Source: DRYS01 sp964491605 (lineage in GTDB: Archaea > Thermoproteota > CALKCG01 > B24 > DRYS01). From it: a DNA stretch of 47,253 nucleotides. The DNA is taken from contig CAZBGY010000012.1 in the NCBI GenBank assembly GCA_964491605.1, positions 1 to 47,253 of the forward strand. Reading direction: 5' to 3'. The notes beneath the pieces were generated by a model. The model was not told the origin of the DNA. It made no database searches and saw nothing but the letters and a program-made list of their open reading frames with translations. Position numbers and translations under genes: made by a program. How positions within the stretch are numbered: position 1 is the first letter of the stretch; every line of letters begins with the position of its first letter. This document shows, piece by piece, positions 1 through 9,231 of this stretch.

Positions 1-57
1 GATAGGGGTGGAGCTTTCCTAGAAGCGTTGAAGACTGTTAGGAAGTTTATAGGCTAG
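1..57 (+). CDS. 3' end of an unidentified gene (partial)
   Basis: Frame 1 is open from the window edge to a TAG at 55-57 and reads DRGGAFLEALKTVRKFIG. The amphipathic composition looks like a genuine C-terminus. Its last 11 bases overlap the 3' end of pheT on the other strand, an arrangement repeated at several convergent gene pairs in this window. The fragment is too short for any functional call, and it could be chance open frame. Confidence 0.4.
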   Translation, partial: DRGGAFLEALKTVRKFIG

Positions 58-1759
58 GGGCTCTTGCTATCCCGCTCCTCTTCTTAGCTATATTGTAGAG
101 GGCTTCTAGATCCACCTCTATAGCTGCTACTGGGTTTTCTAATTCTAGATTTTCGAGTATCTCTGGATGGATCTCTCCTATGAATCCTATCTCCACGCCA
201 CCCACCTCTATAGATGCAGCTCTACCATCTATGAACGATGGGTGGGTTAAGGGCTTGTAGGATGCTTGAAGCCCTAAGCATCTTATCAACGCTTCTGCTA
301 TGGCTTTAGCTTCCGCGAAATCCGCCTCTGCGTGAGCTGATACTGCCGCTAGCTTCCTCAGGTTTCTAGCTCCGGTTTCAGATAGCGGATCCAGTACTAC
401 TACATCGTCTGCCTCGAATATCCTCTGAGGATACGGGTTATGCTTATTCGATGATAGAACCTTCATTAGGCATGGGAGAAGCCATAATCTACACATGGTA
501 AACTCGGAGGTTTTAGGATTTTCTATCTCTACGCATAGAGCTCTATCGATCCTCATAAGATCAAATTGATCCCTAGGATTCGTAAGTATATACGTCATAA
601 CCTCCTGGAAACCTAAACCTAACATCACCTCTCTAGCCTTCCTAGTAAATAGTTCAAGGGGGCTTTCACCGCCTATCGTAGCTATAGCCGGTATAACTGG
701 TTCAACCTTATCGTAGCCGAAGGCTATGAGTAAATCCTCTGCTAGATCCACCCAGTGCATAACATCCACTCTATACGGCGGTATATAGACTTCGATCGTT
801 CTCTCATCGACTATCCTAACGTCATACCTCATACGCTTCAGAAGCTTCACAGCATCCTCTACTGCTATATCTACGCCTATAAGCTTGCATGCTCTATCGA
901 GATCAAGCCTCATAGCGTACGGCTCTAGAATCGGGGCTTTCACCCTCCTACCCAGCGGTGTATCGTATTCGTAGATAGATTCACCCATGTAGACTATACC
1001 GCCTCTCTCGCATATATTACAGACTAGGATCCTCATAACAGATGAGACTACATCCATATCTAGACCTGTAACGTCTAGGAGGAGACGTTTAGTAGCCGTA
1101 GTAACCCTTGTAAACTCCCCGTTTATGATAGGCGGCATACTTAGAACCCTACCTTTAGCATCCATCAGTATAGGATATAATCCGTAGCCGCGTACTAGAT
1201 GACCGTAGGCTATACCCTTAGGATGACGCTCCAATATCTCCTCTGGTGTTAACTCTTCGTCGAAATCTAAAGGCTTGAATTTAAGCTCACTTCCACCTAC
1301 AGCTCTATACGTTAACGGGTATTCCAGCCTACCTGCATCGTGTATACCTATCGAAGCTTTACGTCTATCCCTACAGTATGATATGTGAAGCTTCTCCTGA
1401 AGCTGTATTATGGATTCTAGAGCATACTCCGAGAGATTCACGTTATCTATGAGCGCTACCAGTATGTAAGGCCTGATAGATGCTATACTCCTATCCACGT
1501 ATACGATCGGGCCTCCATCCCTAACATCGTATTTCGGTAACCCCTCCCTCACCCCTATGAATCCTGAGTAGGCTCTCGCAAGACCTTCCACCGAGAACAT
1601 ATCAGGTCTATTAGGGAAGACTTCTACATCGAATCCATCCTCATACTCTCTCTCCCACGCTACACCCATCATCGGTATCCTATCCCTCAGATCATCTATA
1701 CTTAAATCCAAACCTATGAGACTGCAGAAATCCCTAAGCCTGACAGATACGACAGGCAT
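47..1759 (-). CDS. pheT: Phenylalanyl-tRNA synthetase beta subunit
   Basis: Beta subunit of the cytoplasmic heterotetramer that charges tRNA-Phe. About 570 residues, the short archaeal form without the bacterial N-terminal tRNA-binding and C-terminal anticodon-binding extensions. A B5-like domain lies at about residues 285-345 (YIPPYRVDVMHWVDLAEDLL), followed by the catalytic-like core (GFQEVMTYILTNP) and the tail GFIGEIHPEILENLEL, all typical of archaeal PheT. The frame also opens at a TTG (1775-1777), but the ATG at 1757-1759 is preferred: it follows the pheS stop by two bases and has GGTG upstream. It is the distal gene of a trpS-pheS-pheT run on the minus strand and overlaps a convergent gene tail at the window edge. 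Confidence 0.95.
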   Translation of the reverse strand: MPVVSVRLRDFCSLIGLDLSIDDLRDRIPMMGVAWEREYEDGFDVEVFPNRPDMFSVEGLARAYSGFIGVREGLPKYDVRDGGPIVYVDRSIASIRPYILVALIDNVNLSEYALESIIQLQEKLHISYCRDRRKASIGIHDAGRLEYPLTYRAVGGSELKFKPLDFDEELTPEEILERHPKGIAYGHLVRGYGLYPILMDAKGRVLSMPPIINGEFTRVTTATKRLLLDVTGLDMDVVSSVMRILVCNICERGGIVYMGESIYEYDTPLGRRVKAPILEPYAMRLDLDRACKLIGVDIAVEDAVKLLKRMRYDVRIVDERTIEVYIPPYRVDVMHWVDLAEDLLIAFGYDKVEPVIPAIATIGGESPLELFTRKAREVMLGLGFQEVMTYILTNPRDQFDLMRIDRALCVEIENPKTSEFTMCRLWLLPCLMKVLSSNKHNPYPQRIFEADDVVVLDPLSETGARNLRKLAAVSAHAEADFAEAKAIAEALIRCLGLQASYKPLTHPSFIDGRAASIEVGGVEIGFIGEIHPEILENLELENPVAAIEVDLEALYNIAKKRSGIARAPSL

Positions 1760-1761
1760 AG

Positions 1762-3297
1762 CTATACACCTATCCAATCCGGTAGCTCGCGTAGCTGTTT
1801 AAGATCGTTCGCGTGAAGCTCCCTTATATCCTTGATACCGTAGTTCATCATAACTATGCGATTCAACCCTGGACCCCAGGCTAGCACAGGTATATCCATA
1901 CCTAGCAGGGGCTCTACAACCTCTGGTCTGAATACGCCTGCACCTCCTAGTTCGAGCCATAGACCGTAAACCGGGTGGTATACCTCTATCTCGACGGATG
2001 GCTCGGTATACGGAAAGTATGCTGGACGGAATCTTATATCCTTAAAGCCGAGCATCGTGAAATACCTTCTAAGATATCCTAAGAGATGGGCGAACGAAGC
2101 ATTCTCATCCACGACTATACCGTCAGTCTGATAGAACTCGCATAGACTCTTCCAGCTTAACGTCTCATTCCTAAATACCCTACCTATGGAGAAGAATTTA
2201 GCCGGTAGATCGCACTTCTTAAGCGTAGCGATAGTCCTAGCGGATAAACATGTTGTATGAGTCCTTAGAAGACATCTTCTAGCTTCCTCCTCATTCCATG
2301 CGTAACGCCAACCTCTAGAGCCCGTACACCCTCCATGCTCATGAACGGATTTAACCCTCTCGACTATATCGCGACTCGGTAGGTTGCCGAAACTCGGATT
2401 TTTAAGGTAGAATGTATCCTGCATATCTCTAGCTGGATGATCCTGCGGTACGTAGAGAGCATCGAAATCCCAGAATGCCGTTTCGACTATCGGACCCTCC
2501 ATCTCCTTGAAACCCATCTCAACCCATATACGCCTCATATAGTCTAAAACCTGTCTAAGGAAGTGCCTCCTACCAGGATATATCTGGTAGACTGGAAGCG
2601 TTACATCGTACGGCTTAAATACGACGTTACGCCATCTACCCGTAGTTATAAGATCGCTGGTAACCCTCGTAACCTCCTCTAAAACCTCTACTTCACCCCT
2701 AACGACCTTTAACCCGTAATCCGTTAGTCTAACAGATATCCTACGCTTAAGATCCCTCTTTATAAGCTTCCTTCTCTCCAATACGTTTAAAGCCTCCATG
2801 ATTTCCCTCGAAGCCTCAGCTATGACCAACCCCTCTGAACCTATACCCTCTAGAAGCTTCTCATCCGGTGTAGGTTCAGGCTCACTCATAACCGTAGGTT
2901 TCAACACCTTGATGCCATCCACCTCCTCCACCTTAGCCCACCCCTTCCTTATGAGCCATATACTAGCGATCCTAGCCTCCAGATCAGTTAATCCAGCTTC
3001 CTCCGCTAGCCTAGCTACAGGTATAGCGCCAACCTTTATAAGCCTCCTTATAGCCCGCCTCTCAGGTAGACTCAGCCTACGATACAACTCGCCTTCACCG
3101 GTAAACTTAACCGATAGATACTCCTCCCTACTGTAATCTACGAGGCCCTTAGATCTCAGATCCTCTAGCAGAGATGCTATCTGGCTTACCGGTGTATCGG
3201 TTAGCGATGCGAGCGTATCTAGATAGACCGGTGATCCTTGACTGCTTAAAGCCTCTAATATTCTACGCTCGTTATGTGATAGGCTCACCTTGTCCAT
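1762..3297 (-). CDS. pheS: Phenylalanyl-tRNA synthetase alpha subunit
   Basis: Catalytic subunit of PheRS (class II synthetase). An N-terminal winged-helix region (LSHNERRILEALSSQGSPV, then HTH-like segments to about residue 200) precedes the class II core. Motif 1 is near GFKEMEGPIVETAFWDFDAL, motif 2 at about residue 367 (SIGRVFRNETLSWKSLCEF), and motif 3 at about 475 (WGPGLNRIVMMNYGI). About 511 residues, normal for archaeal PheS. The start chosen is the ATG at 3295-3297, which has GAGGTG ten bases upstream. A GTG at 3307-3309 would add four residues. The gene lies close behind trpS and two bases ahead of pheT, so the three are probably co-transcribed. Confidence 0.95.
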   Translation of the reverse strand: MDKVSLSHNERRILEALSSQGSPVYLDTLASLTDTPVSQIASLLEDLRSKGLVDYSREEYLSVKFTGEGELYRRLSLPERRAIRRLIKVGAIPVARLAEEAGLTDLEARIASIWLIRKGWAKVEEVDGIKVLKPTVMSEPEPTPDEKLLEGIGSEGLVIAEASREIMEALNVLERRKLIKRDLKRRISVRLTDYGLKVVRGEVEVLEEVTRVTSDLITTGRWRNVVFKPYDVTLPVYQIYPGRRHFLRQVLDYMRRIWVEMGFKEMEGPIVETAFWDFDALYVPQDHPARDMQDTFYLKNPSFGNLPSRDIVERVKSVHEHGGCTGSRGWRYAWNEEEARRCLLRTHTTCLSARTIATLKKCDLPAKFFSIGRVFRNETLSWKSLCEFYQTDGIVVDENASFAHLLGYLRRYFTMLGFKDIRFRPAYFPYTEPSVEIEVYHPVYGLWLELGGAGVFRPEVVEPLLGMDIPVLAWGPGLNRIVMMNYGIKDIRELHANDLKQLRELPDWIGV

Positions 3298-3310
3298 TCC
3301 ATGATACACC

Positions 3311-4438
3311 TCAATCTCTAAGTATGAAATCCTCCAGCATATTCCTAGCCTCCATACGCCGCTTCTGATGATCTTTAAGGAACGACGATACTCTCTTAGC
3401 TAAGGTCTCCTTACAATCCCCGCATAAAAGCGATCCGCTGCGGCAGTTTAAATACCTCTCCCTCAGCTTAGCATCATCCGTTTCAAACAGGAATAGGTAG
3501 TACTGGTATACCGGGCATGCATCCGGGTTGCCTCCCTTAGCTTTCTGCTCCTTGACTGTAGGCTGCCCACCGGTGTACGCCTGCATAATCTTAGCTTCAG
3601 CTACTTCAGGTCTATCCGTCGTGAATATAGCTGTTTCAGGCTGACTTGCACTCATCTTACCACCCCTGCCAAGCCCGGGTAGGAATTTGCAATGTATTTG
3701 AGCTGGCTTGTAGAATCCCAGCTTAGGAGCGACGGCTCTAGCTACACCACGCCAGTATGGATCCTGATCTATAGCTGCAGGTATCAGGCATGGTATGTTA
3801 CGTCCCTTGAGAATGGATGGTAGGAAACATGGCGCAGCCTGCACAGCGGGGAAGAATATTACACCTATGTTCGTAGAGCTTGTGAATCCGAATACAGCTT
3901 TAACGGTGGAGAATGTTAGATGCTTAGCTATCCTCACAGCTATACTATACAGCGTCTTTATGTATTCCGTATCTAAGAAAAGCCACGTCTTACCCTTCTC
4001 GAAGCCGCACGCTATAACATCTAAAGAGTTATCGTAAGCATAGCTGATCGTATCTTCTAAACTGAGTTCAGGTTTAACTAGAAACTTCTCATCATCCGTA
4101 AGCTGGAAGTATACCTCCACGTCGAAGTATCTCTGGAGATCCTTAGTGAATATCCATGGAATTATATGGCCTATATGCGTATGCCCAGAAGGACCTCTAC
4201 CGGTGTATAGGAAGAACTTATCACCAGATTCATAGGAGTCTAGTATCCAGTCGAGATCTCTATGCGAGAAGAATACCCTCCTCCTAATCTGCATATGCAG
4301 TTGTCCACCCATATACTTCCTAAGCTTCTCCTCCAACTCTTCATCTATGGGCTGCACGCCGAACTCCTCTACTAATTTCTCGTAATCTACCTCTCCCCTA
4401 ACCTCCCAAGGTGTAACCACGAAGCTTCTATCAGACAT
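3311..4438 (-). CDS. trpS: Tryptophanyl-tRNA synthetase
   Basis: Class I synthetase that charges tRNA-Trp in the cytoplasm. The HIGH signature is GPSGHTHIGH at about residues 80-89. The KMSKS loop is GGKMSASQPETAIF at about residue 259, the KMSAS form common in archaeal and eukaryotic TrpRS. FLDTEYIK and the tail DDAKLRERYLNCRSGSLLCG are also family-typical. At 375 residues it matches archaeal TrpRS, with the extended N-terminus (VVTPWEVRGEVDYEKLVEEFG). The ATG start has GGGAGG seven bases upstream. First gene of the trpS-pheS-pheT run; the gap to the next gene upstream is about 80 bp. Confidence 0.95.
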   Translation of the reverse strand: MSDRSFVVTPWEVRGEVDYEKLVEEFGVQPIDEELEEKLRKYMGGQLHMQIRRRVFFSHRDLDWILDSYESGDKFFLYTGRGPSGHTHIGHIIPWIFTKDLQRYFDVEVYFQLTDDEKFLVKPELSLEDTISYAYDNSLDVIACGFEKGKTWLFLDTEYIKTLYSIAVRIAKHLTFSTVKAVFGFTSSTNIGVIFFPAVQAAPCFLPSILKGRNIPCLIPAAIDQDPYWRGVARAVAPKLGFYKPAQIHCKFLPGLGRGGKMSASQPETAIFTTDRPEVAEAKIMQAYTGGQPTVKEQKAKGGNPDACPVYQYYLFLFETDDAKLRERYLNCRSGSLLCGDCKETLAKRVSSFLKDHQKRRMEARNMLEDFILRD

Positions 4439-4520
4439 CTATGTCCTCCCATCCAGGTCTACTGCACGCTAAATTCTGTAAAGCTAGTCTACACGACCTT
4501 CTAGAAAAGCGTTATCGAAC

Positions 4521-5678
4521 TTATATGAAATCTGGGTGGTGAGCCCAGAGATCCCTCTCCGTCAATCCTTCTATACGAGCTATAGATTGTATGAAAGTTT
4601 CCAGAAGTAATATGGTTCTAAGCTCGAATATAGAGTATCTTGGATCTGTAGGTAGATAGCTGCCTCTAAGACCTTCTATACGCTGTAGGATACGACCTGG
4701 TACGTAAACTACTACATCTGAAAGTTTAGCTAGCTCAGAATCTAGATACGAAGTTATCGATGCAACCCTAGATTCCTTCATCCTAGCTATCCTAGCCATG
4801 ATGGCGGGTACACCTCCACCTGAACCAGATACTATGAGCGTAAGATCCCCTGTTCTTAGAGCTACGCTACCCCTATCACGCCAGTAGAAGCATACCCTCT
4901 CCTCATCTGGATGCGCGCAATGCCTGAGACGTGTTATGAAGAACCTAGCGACTATACCGGAAAGCCCTTCACCTACGGCTACGACTTTACCGGATAGAGG
5001 ATTACTTACGCTCCTAGGTTTAGGTATAAGCGTATACAGGGATTTAACCTGGTCAGGGTTAGGCTTGAAGGATATGCAGAGCGAAACGAGATCTGCGAAT
5101 ATCTTGTATGGATCCAAACCTAGAGCCGTATAGCCTATAAACGAGAGGATAAGGAGGAGGCTTCTCAACTCGAATAGGGTTCCCCCAAGCATAAGCAGAG
5201 GCGTAGAGTATACACCTGATAGAGATACGACCTCGTATCTTAAAGGCTTACGTCTAGGTGCACCTGGTACATGGAATACTAGATCTAGGAAACGAGCTAG
5301 AGGTGAATCCATATTAGATGTGAAACCTACTATAGGTATACCTATATCCTTAGCAAACCTAGCGATCTCAAGCGTATACGGTGTCGAACCGCTACCAGAT
5401 ATCGCTACTACTAAATCATCTCTACTAAACATGTATGGAAGCTCTTCAGGTCCATAGCTATGGAAACCTATGTTACGTAGGAATTTCGAGAGTATATCGG
5501 CTACATCACCGGATCTACCGGTACCTACGCATAATATCCTACGCGAGTTCTCCACCATAGATTTAAATTCATCGAACAATGTATAGCTTGGTAGATCGAA
5601 CGATCGGAGTAACTCGCATAGCTTTAGGTAATCGTCTACGAAGCCTGCGAATACCGTATCTAAGCTAGACATATTCAT
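4521..5678 (-). CDS. Double-SIS-domain sugar phosphate isomerase, 6-phospho-3-hexuloisomerase-like
   Basis: The first SIS domain (about residues 35-150) has CVGTGRSGDVADILSKFL and VVAISGSGSTPYTLEIA, very close to archaeal 6-phospho-3-hexuloisomerase (PHI), which interconverts D-arabino-hex-3-ulose-6-phosphate and fructose-6-phosphate. A second, diverged SIS domain starts near residue 237 (AVGEGLSGIVARFF, LTLIVSGSGGGVPAIMARIA). PHI is usually a single SIS domain of about 180-200 residues; this one is 385, so it is a tandem or fused form. Its start overlaps the end of the upstream HPS gene by 14 bases, which supports a coupled HPS-PHI pathway. An alternative start is the third-codon ATG at 5670-5672. 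A different sugar-phosphate isomerase activity cannot be excluded. Confidence 0.75.
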   Translation of the reverse strand: MNMSSLDTVFAGFVDDYLKLCELLRSFDLPSYTLFDEFKSMVENSRRILCVGTGRSGDVADILSKFLRNIGFHSYGPEELPYMFSRDDLVVAISGSGSTPYTLEIARFAKDIGIPIVGFTSNMDSPLARFLDLVFHVPGAPRRKPLRYEVVSLSGVYSTPLLMLGGTLFELRSLLLILSFIGYTALGLDPYKIFADLVSLCISFKPNPDQVKSLYTLIPKPRSVSNPLSGKVVAVGEGLSGIVARFFITRLRHCAHPDEERVCFYWRDRGSVALRTGDLTLIVSGSGGGVPAIMARIARMKESRVASITSYLDSELAKLSDVVVYVPGRILQRIEGLRGSYLPTDPRYSIFELRTILLLETFIQSIARIEGLTERDLWAHHPDFI

Positions 5679-6294
5679 TCACTACCATCCTCAGCTTCCT
5701 AGCTGAATCTTCAGGATCATCGGATCTCGTAACATACGATCCTACTACGACTATATCGTCGTCGTGCAGTAGGGGTATAAGGCTGGATATGCTTCGAGGC
5801 GATAAACCTCCTGCTACAGTTAGACGTCTACTACCGTATAGCTCTCTGAATACTCTAACCATCGATACTATATCACCTCCAATCCTCCTCTCATCTACAC
5901 CTAGGTGTAAAGCTATATAATCTACCGGAATACCAACCTCATCCACCCTACTAAACTGGCATCTTATAATATCCATGACGGAGTATACTCCTCTGGATCT
6001 ACATACCTCGTGGAAATCCCTTATGGTAGATTCATCAGATAGAGCAAGGACCGTAGCATATTTTACCGGGTCCTCTGAGAGTAGAGCTTCTAACCTCCCT
6101 ACATCCACGGTCTTAAGATCCAAGTATATGGGTAGTTTGAACTTTTTCAACGCGTATATGCATCGCCTAGAACCTTCAGCTTTGATAAGCGGTGTACCGG
6201 CTTCCAATATATCGAAGAATCTATAGCATTTCTCAGCTACTTTCAAAGCTTCATTCAAATCTATGAAGTCTAACGCTAACGATAGGTATACCAA
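5665..6294 (-). CDS. 3-hexulose-6-phosphate synthase-like (OMP decarboxylase superfamily)
   Basis: HPS joins formaldehyde to ribulose-5-phosphate, or runs in reverse to supply pentose phosphates, as in many archaea that lack the oxidative pentose phosphate pathway. Family features are the N-terminal strand LSLALDFIDLNEALKVAEK, the catalytic DLKTVD at about residues 55-60, HLGVDE, the phosphate-binding VAGGLSPRSI near residue 158, and VVGSYVTRSDDPEDSARKLR. The frame is open further upstream (to 6426), but that would overlap the divergent gene and add about 44 atypical residues. The TTG at 6292-6294 gives 209 residues, the usual family length, and is chosen on that basis. It overlaps the downstream SIS gene. 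Confidence 0.8.
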   Translation of the reverse strand: MVYLSLALDFIDLNEALKVAEKCYRFFDILEAGTPLIKAEGSRRCIYALKKFKLPIYLDLKTVDVGRLEALLSEDPVKYATVLALSDESTIRDFHEVCRSRGVYSVMDIIRCQFSRVDEVGIPVDYIALHLGVDERRIGGDIVSMVRVFRELYGSRRLTVAGGLSPRSISSLIPLLHDDDIVVVGSYVTRSDDPEDSARKLRMVVNEYV

Positions 6295-6396
6295 AGCTTT
6301 AATCGACCTTAAAGAAGAGCTATAGTAAGCTATATTCTTAAAGGTTGTCTTATAGATAGAAATTCTAGGAGCTAGGTATATGAGGTTAATATAGCT

Positions 6397-8022
6397 ATGG
6401 AGATATACGATGAGATACTGAGGCAAGTGGAGGAGGTAGCGTTCAAGGAGGGGGCTGAATCTGTTAGAGCTGTAATACTCTACGGATCTAGGGTTTCAGG
6501 TTATGCTAGAGAGGATAGCGACTACGATGTTATAGCTATAATCGATAGGTTGCCGGAGAAGATAGAGTACTATTATAAGCCGTTCGGCGATGTGAAGTTA
6601 GCGATATTAGCCGTCGATAGGGAGATCTTCGAATCCGACGTTAAAGACTCTATCCTAGGAGATTTCGTATCTGGTAGATTATTCACACCGTTTATACCTC
6701 TATCGAACAGCGAATATGTGAGACTATGGGAGGTGTACATGAAGAGAAGGATCGCTCTAGAGGAGCTGATCGAGCTTGCATACATCTACGAGCCAGTATT
6801 AGAATATCTCCTAGTAGATCCAACCTATATCATACTAAGCTACCTTAGGAAAAGAGCTAAAGCATATCCACCGGTAGGCTATAGTTATAGGTTAATGTTA
6901 TCAGGTGAGAGGGGGGAGGAGAACCTTAAGAACATCATGAACGGGCTATACGAAGCTTTAAAACTTCTGGAATCCGAAGGTTACGTTAAGCTTCTAGATG
7001 GATCCATACGTCTAGATAGATCCATACTATCCCTCATAGATGCTCGAGGCTATGATCTGAAGAGGATTGGAGGGAGGATTGCTAGGGTTATTAAATCTTA
7101 CGCCGTACATACATATGCCGGAAGGGAAGTTTTCCTCAAAGTATTTCTAGAAGAATTCATATCTAAGCTTCTTAGATCGTATAGAGCTTCAGGCTTCAAG
7201 CTCGATACACGTGGATATATCATGCTACCTACGCATAGAGGGCTACAGGTAGCTGATCGCGGGGTAGCTCTGAAGTCGATCTTGAAGGAGCTTGGATTCG
7301 AGAAGCCTAAGGTTAGAAGGATAGGGCATCTTCTAAGCTTAACATATCTAGTGGAGGGTGAGGGGAAGAGTATTCTGGTTAAGATGTATGGTAGATTCGA
7401 TCTAGCTAAATGGCTTCCAGTATCCCTATGGTCCCAGTTAGCCGTGGATTTCGAGGTTAAACCTAGGAGGAGGCTTCTAAACGAGTATCTAGGGATTATG
7501 AAACTCAGCGAGGAGGGTTTACCATATACACCGATATTATACCTGGATCTAAGGAAGCTCTACATGGTTAGAGAGTATGTACACGGAGAGCTTCTCACTA
7601 CGATATTGAAGAAGTATGATAGTGGGAAGATCTTAGAGACATACAGGCTTCTAGGTAGGCTTATGAGTAGGATACATAGCTTAGGATACCGTTTAGGCGA
7701 TGTTAAACCTAGCCATATACTAACGGCATTTGACGGCAACCTATACATACTAGATCTCGAACAGTTCAAGAAGTCTAATCAGGGTTTCGGATGGGATATA
7801 GCTGAGCTTCTATACCTCACAGGGGTAGAGTTATCGAGCGGAAAATCTATACAACTATTCCAGGGGATCGTGGATAGCTTTATAGATGGATATATAAGTG
7901 GAGGAGGCTCCACCCGTATCCTAGAGGAAGCTTCCAGTCTAAAGTATTACGGAGTCTTCGCCCCTCTGATACCGGTTGAAGCAGGTTTCATCGTTAAAAA
8001 GCTTAGAGATATCTACTCATAG
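6397..8022 (+). CDS. Nucleotidyltransferase fused to protein-kinase-like domain
   Basis: Residues 1-110 form a minimal nucleotidyltransferase: LYGSRVSGYAREDSDYDV, with G30-S31 and the metal-binding S-D-x-D at 41-44. A middle helical region of unknown type follows to about residue 290. The C-terminal third looks like a protein-kinase fold: RIGHLLSLTYLVEGEGKSIL as nucleotide loop with lysine in ILVKMYG (about residue 327), the catalytic loop GDVKPSHIL (about 434-442) with its aspartate, and DLEQF (about 453) as DFG equivalent. The kinase part recalls Bud32/RIO-type atypical kinases. Substrates are unknown; NMP transfer to a protein or small molecule plus phosphorylation is possible. It is divergent from HPS/PHI and overlaps tbp tail-to-tail by 10 bases. 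Confidence 0.7.
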   Translation: MEIYDEILRQVEEVAFKEGAESVRAVILYGSRVSGYAREDSDYDVIAIIDRLPEKIEYYYKPFGDVKLAILAVDREIFESDVKDSILGDFVSGRLFTPFIPLSNSEYVRLWEVYMKRRIALEELIELAYIYEPVLEYLLVDPTYIILSYLRKRAKAYPPVGYSYRLMLSGERGEENLKNIMNGLYEALKLLESEGYVKLLDGSIRLDRSILSLIDARGYDLKRIGGRIARVIKSYAVHTYAGREVFLKVFLEEFISKLLRSYRASGFKLDTRGYIMLPTHRGLQVADRGVALKSILKELGFEKPKVRRIGHLLSLTYLVEGEGKSILVKMYGRFDLAKWLPVSLWSQLAVDFEVKPRRRLLNEYLGIMKLSEEGLPYTPILYLDLRKLYMVREYVHGELLTTILKKYDSGKILETYRLLGRLMSRIHSLGYRLGDVKPSHILTAFDGNLYILDLEQFKKSNQGFGWDIAELLYLTGVELSSGKSIQLFQGIVDSFIDGYISGGGSTRILEEASSLKYYGVFAPLIPVEAGFIVKKLRDIYS

Positions 8023-8588
8023 TATAATAGTTGTTTATCCTCCAGTTCATCCCTAAGCTTATATACAGCCTCCTTCACTTCAGCCTCCTTCTTAGCACCG
8101 GTGCATACAAGCTTACCGCTTGCGAATAGTAGCATAACAACTTTAGGTTCATCCATACGGTATATCAAACCTGGAAACTGTTCAGGCTCATACATCGTAC
8201 GTCCTAAAGCGAATACAGCCTTCTCCAGATCTATCTTAGCATGTATATCCGCCGAGGCGACTATATTCTGTATCTTAATCTCTGGACGTGAAACTATAAG
8301 TATACCGTTATCCCTTAGATACTTTATAACCTTCCTAACAGCCCTCTTAGCTAGAGTCTCGGATTTAGCTCCTGTACAAACCATCTTACCAGATGCGAAT
8401 ATCAACGTAGCGGTTTTAGGCTTCTTAAGCCTGAAAACGAGACCTGGGAATTGTTCAGGTTTATACTCAACCATATCCGGTACAGCCTTCATAACGGAGA
8501 GTAGATCTATAGGCTGATCGAGAGTTACAGAAGATACGACGTTCTCTATCCTTATAGTCGGCTCTCTAAGCCTAGATTCTTTACTCAT
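8013..8588 (-). CDS. tbp: TATA-box-binding protein
   Basis: Basal transcription factor that binds the promoter TATA box. Two imperfect direct repeats make the saddle: EPTIRIENVVSSVTLDQPID with KPEQFPGLVFRLKKPKTATL, and IKIQNIVASADIHAKIDLEK with EPEQFPGLIYRMDEPKVVML. Each repeat ends in the hallmark FASGKMVCTGAK or FASGKLVCTGAK. With the ATG at 8586-8588 the protein has 191 residues, normal for archaeal TBP; an upstream GTG (8592-8594) adds two. The tail EDKQLLYYE is acidic, as in many archaeal TBPs. It is third after rpoK and the signal peptidase on the same strand, 34 bases past the latter. Confidence 0.97.
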   Translation of the reverse strand: MSKESRLREPTIRIENVVSSVTLDQPIDLLSVMKAVPDMVEYKPEQFPGLVFRLKKPKTATLIFASGKMVCTGAKSETLAKRAVRKVIKYLRDNGILIVSRPEIKIQNIVASADIHAKIDLEKAVFALGRTMYEPEQFPGLIYRMDEPKVVMLLFASGKLVCTGAKKEAEVKEAVYKLRDELEDKQLLYYE

Positions 8589-8622
8589 AACCACTCTCTA
8601 TAAACCTTATAAGTCACCTATA

Positions 8623-9225
8623 TTAAGATTGCAATCCGGATTCTCCGCTTAGATTTCCATCTTTACTAGGCTCCTCTCCAGATTCTCTACGCCTCCTACC
8701 GGCTAAAGTCTCATGAACTATATAGAGCACCGTAAGTATCATAATCAATATGAAACCGAATTTAACTTCGCCTAACCCTGGTATAACGGCTATAGGTATT
8801 TGGAGAACATATACGATCCATCCCAGGTATGGTATCCTATATGCGACTCTACCGATGACATAGCTTACGGGGAATCTGATTTCGTCTGGTAAGGATACAC
8901 GGTTATTATCACCCTTAGTCGTCAGGTATATGCTACCCCCGATCCTCTCTACGGCTATAACTCTATGAACTATAGGTTCCGGGCGATAGGGGGGTTGGAA
9001 GACTATGATATCGCCGACGGCTATATCCTCAGCTTCGACACCTACTATCACTATCAGGTCTCCAGGCTGAAGGGTTGGAAGCATACTGGTGCCTACCACG
9101 TATCCGATAGGATGCTTCGTTCTAAGCGTATACGTTAGCGAAGCATAGACACCGTAAGCTGCGGCTAAAGCGAGAGCTACTAGGGCTATAGAGGCTAGAA
9201 AGGGAGGTATCCTATACTTATGCAT
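8623..9225 (-). CDS. Signal peptidase I (archaeal Sec11-like, S26B)
   Basis: Membrane serine protease that removes Sec signal peptides. An N-terminal membrane segment (residues about 7-28) is followed by box B GTSMLPTLQPGD with nucleophile S47, IVHRVIAVE with H87 in place of the bacterial lysine (the Ser-His type of archaea and eukaryotic ER), and KGDNN with D106. A second hydrophobic segment at about residues 154-171 anchors the C-terminus, and a charged tail follows. 200 residues, usual for archaea. It starts six bases after the rpoK stop and precedes tbp, so rpoK, signal peptidase and tbp probably share a transcript. Confidence 0.93.
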   Translation of the reverse strand: MHKYRIPPFLASIALVALALAAAYGVYASLTYTLRTKHPIGYVVGTSMLPTLQPGDLIVIVGVEAEDIAVGDIIVFQPPYRPEPIVHRVIAVERIGGSIYLTTKGDNNRVSLPDEIRFPVSYVIGRVAYRIPYLGWIVYVLQIPIAVIPGLGEVKFGFILIMILTVLYIVHETLAGRRRRESGEEPSKDGNLSGESGLQS

Positions 9226-9231
9226 CCCCTT

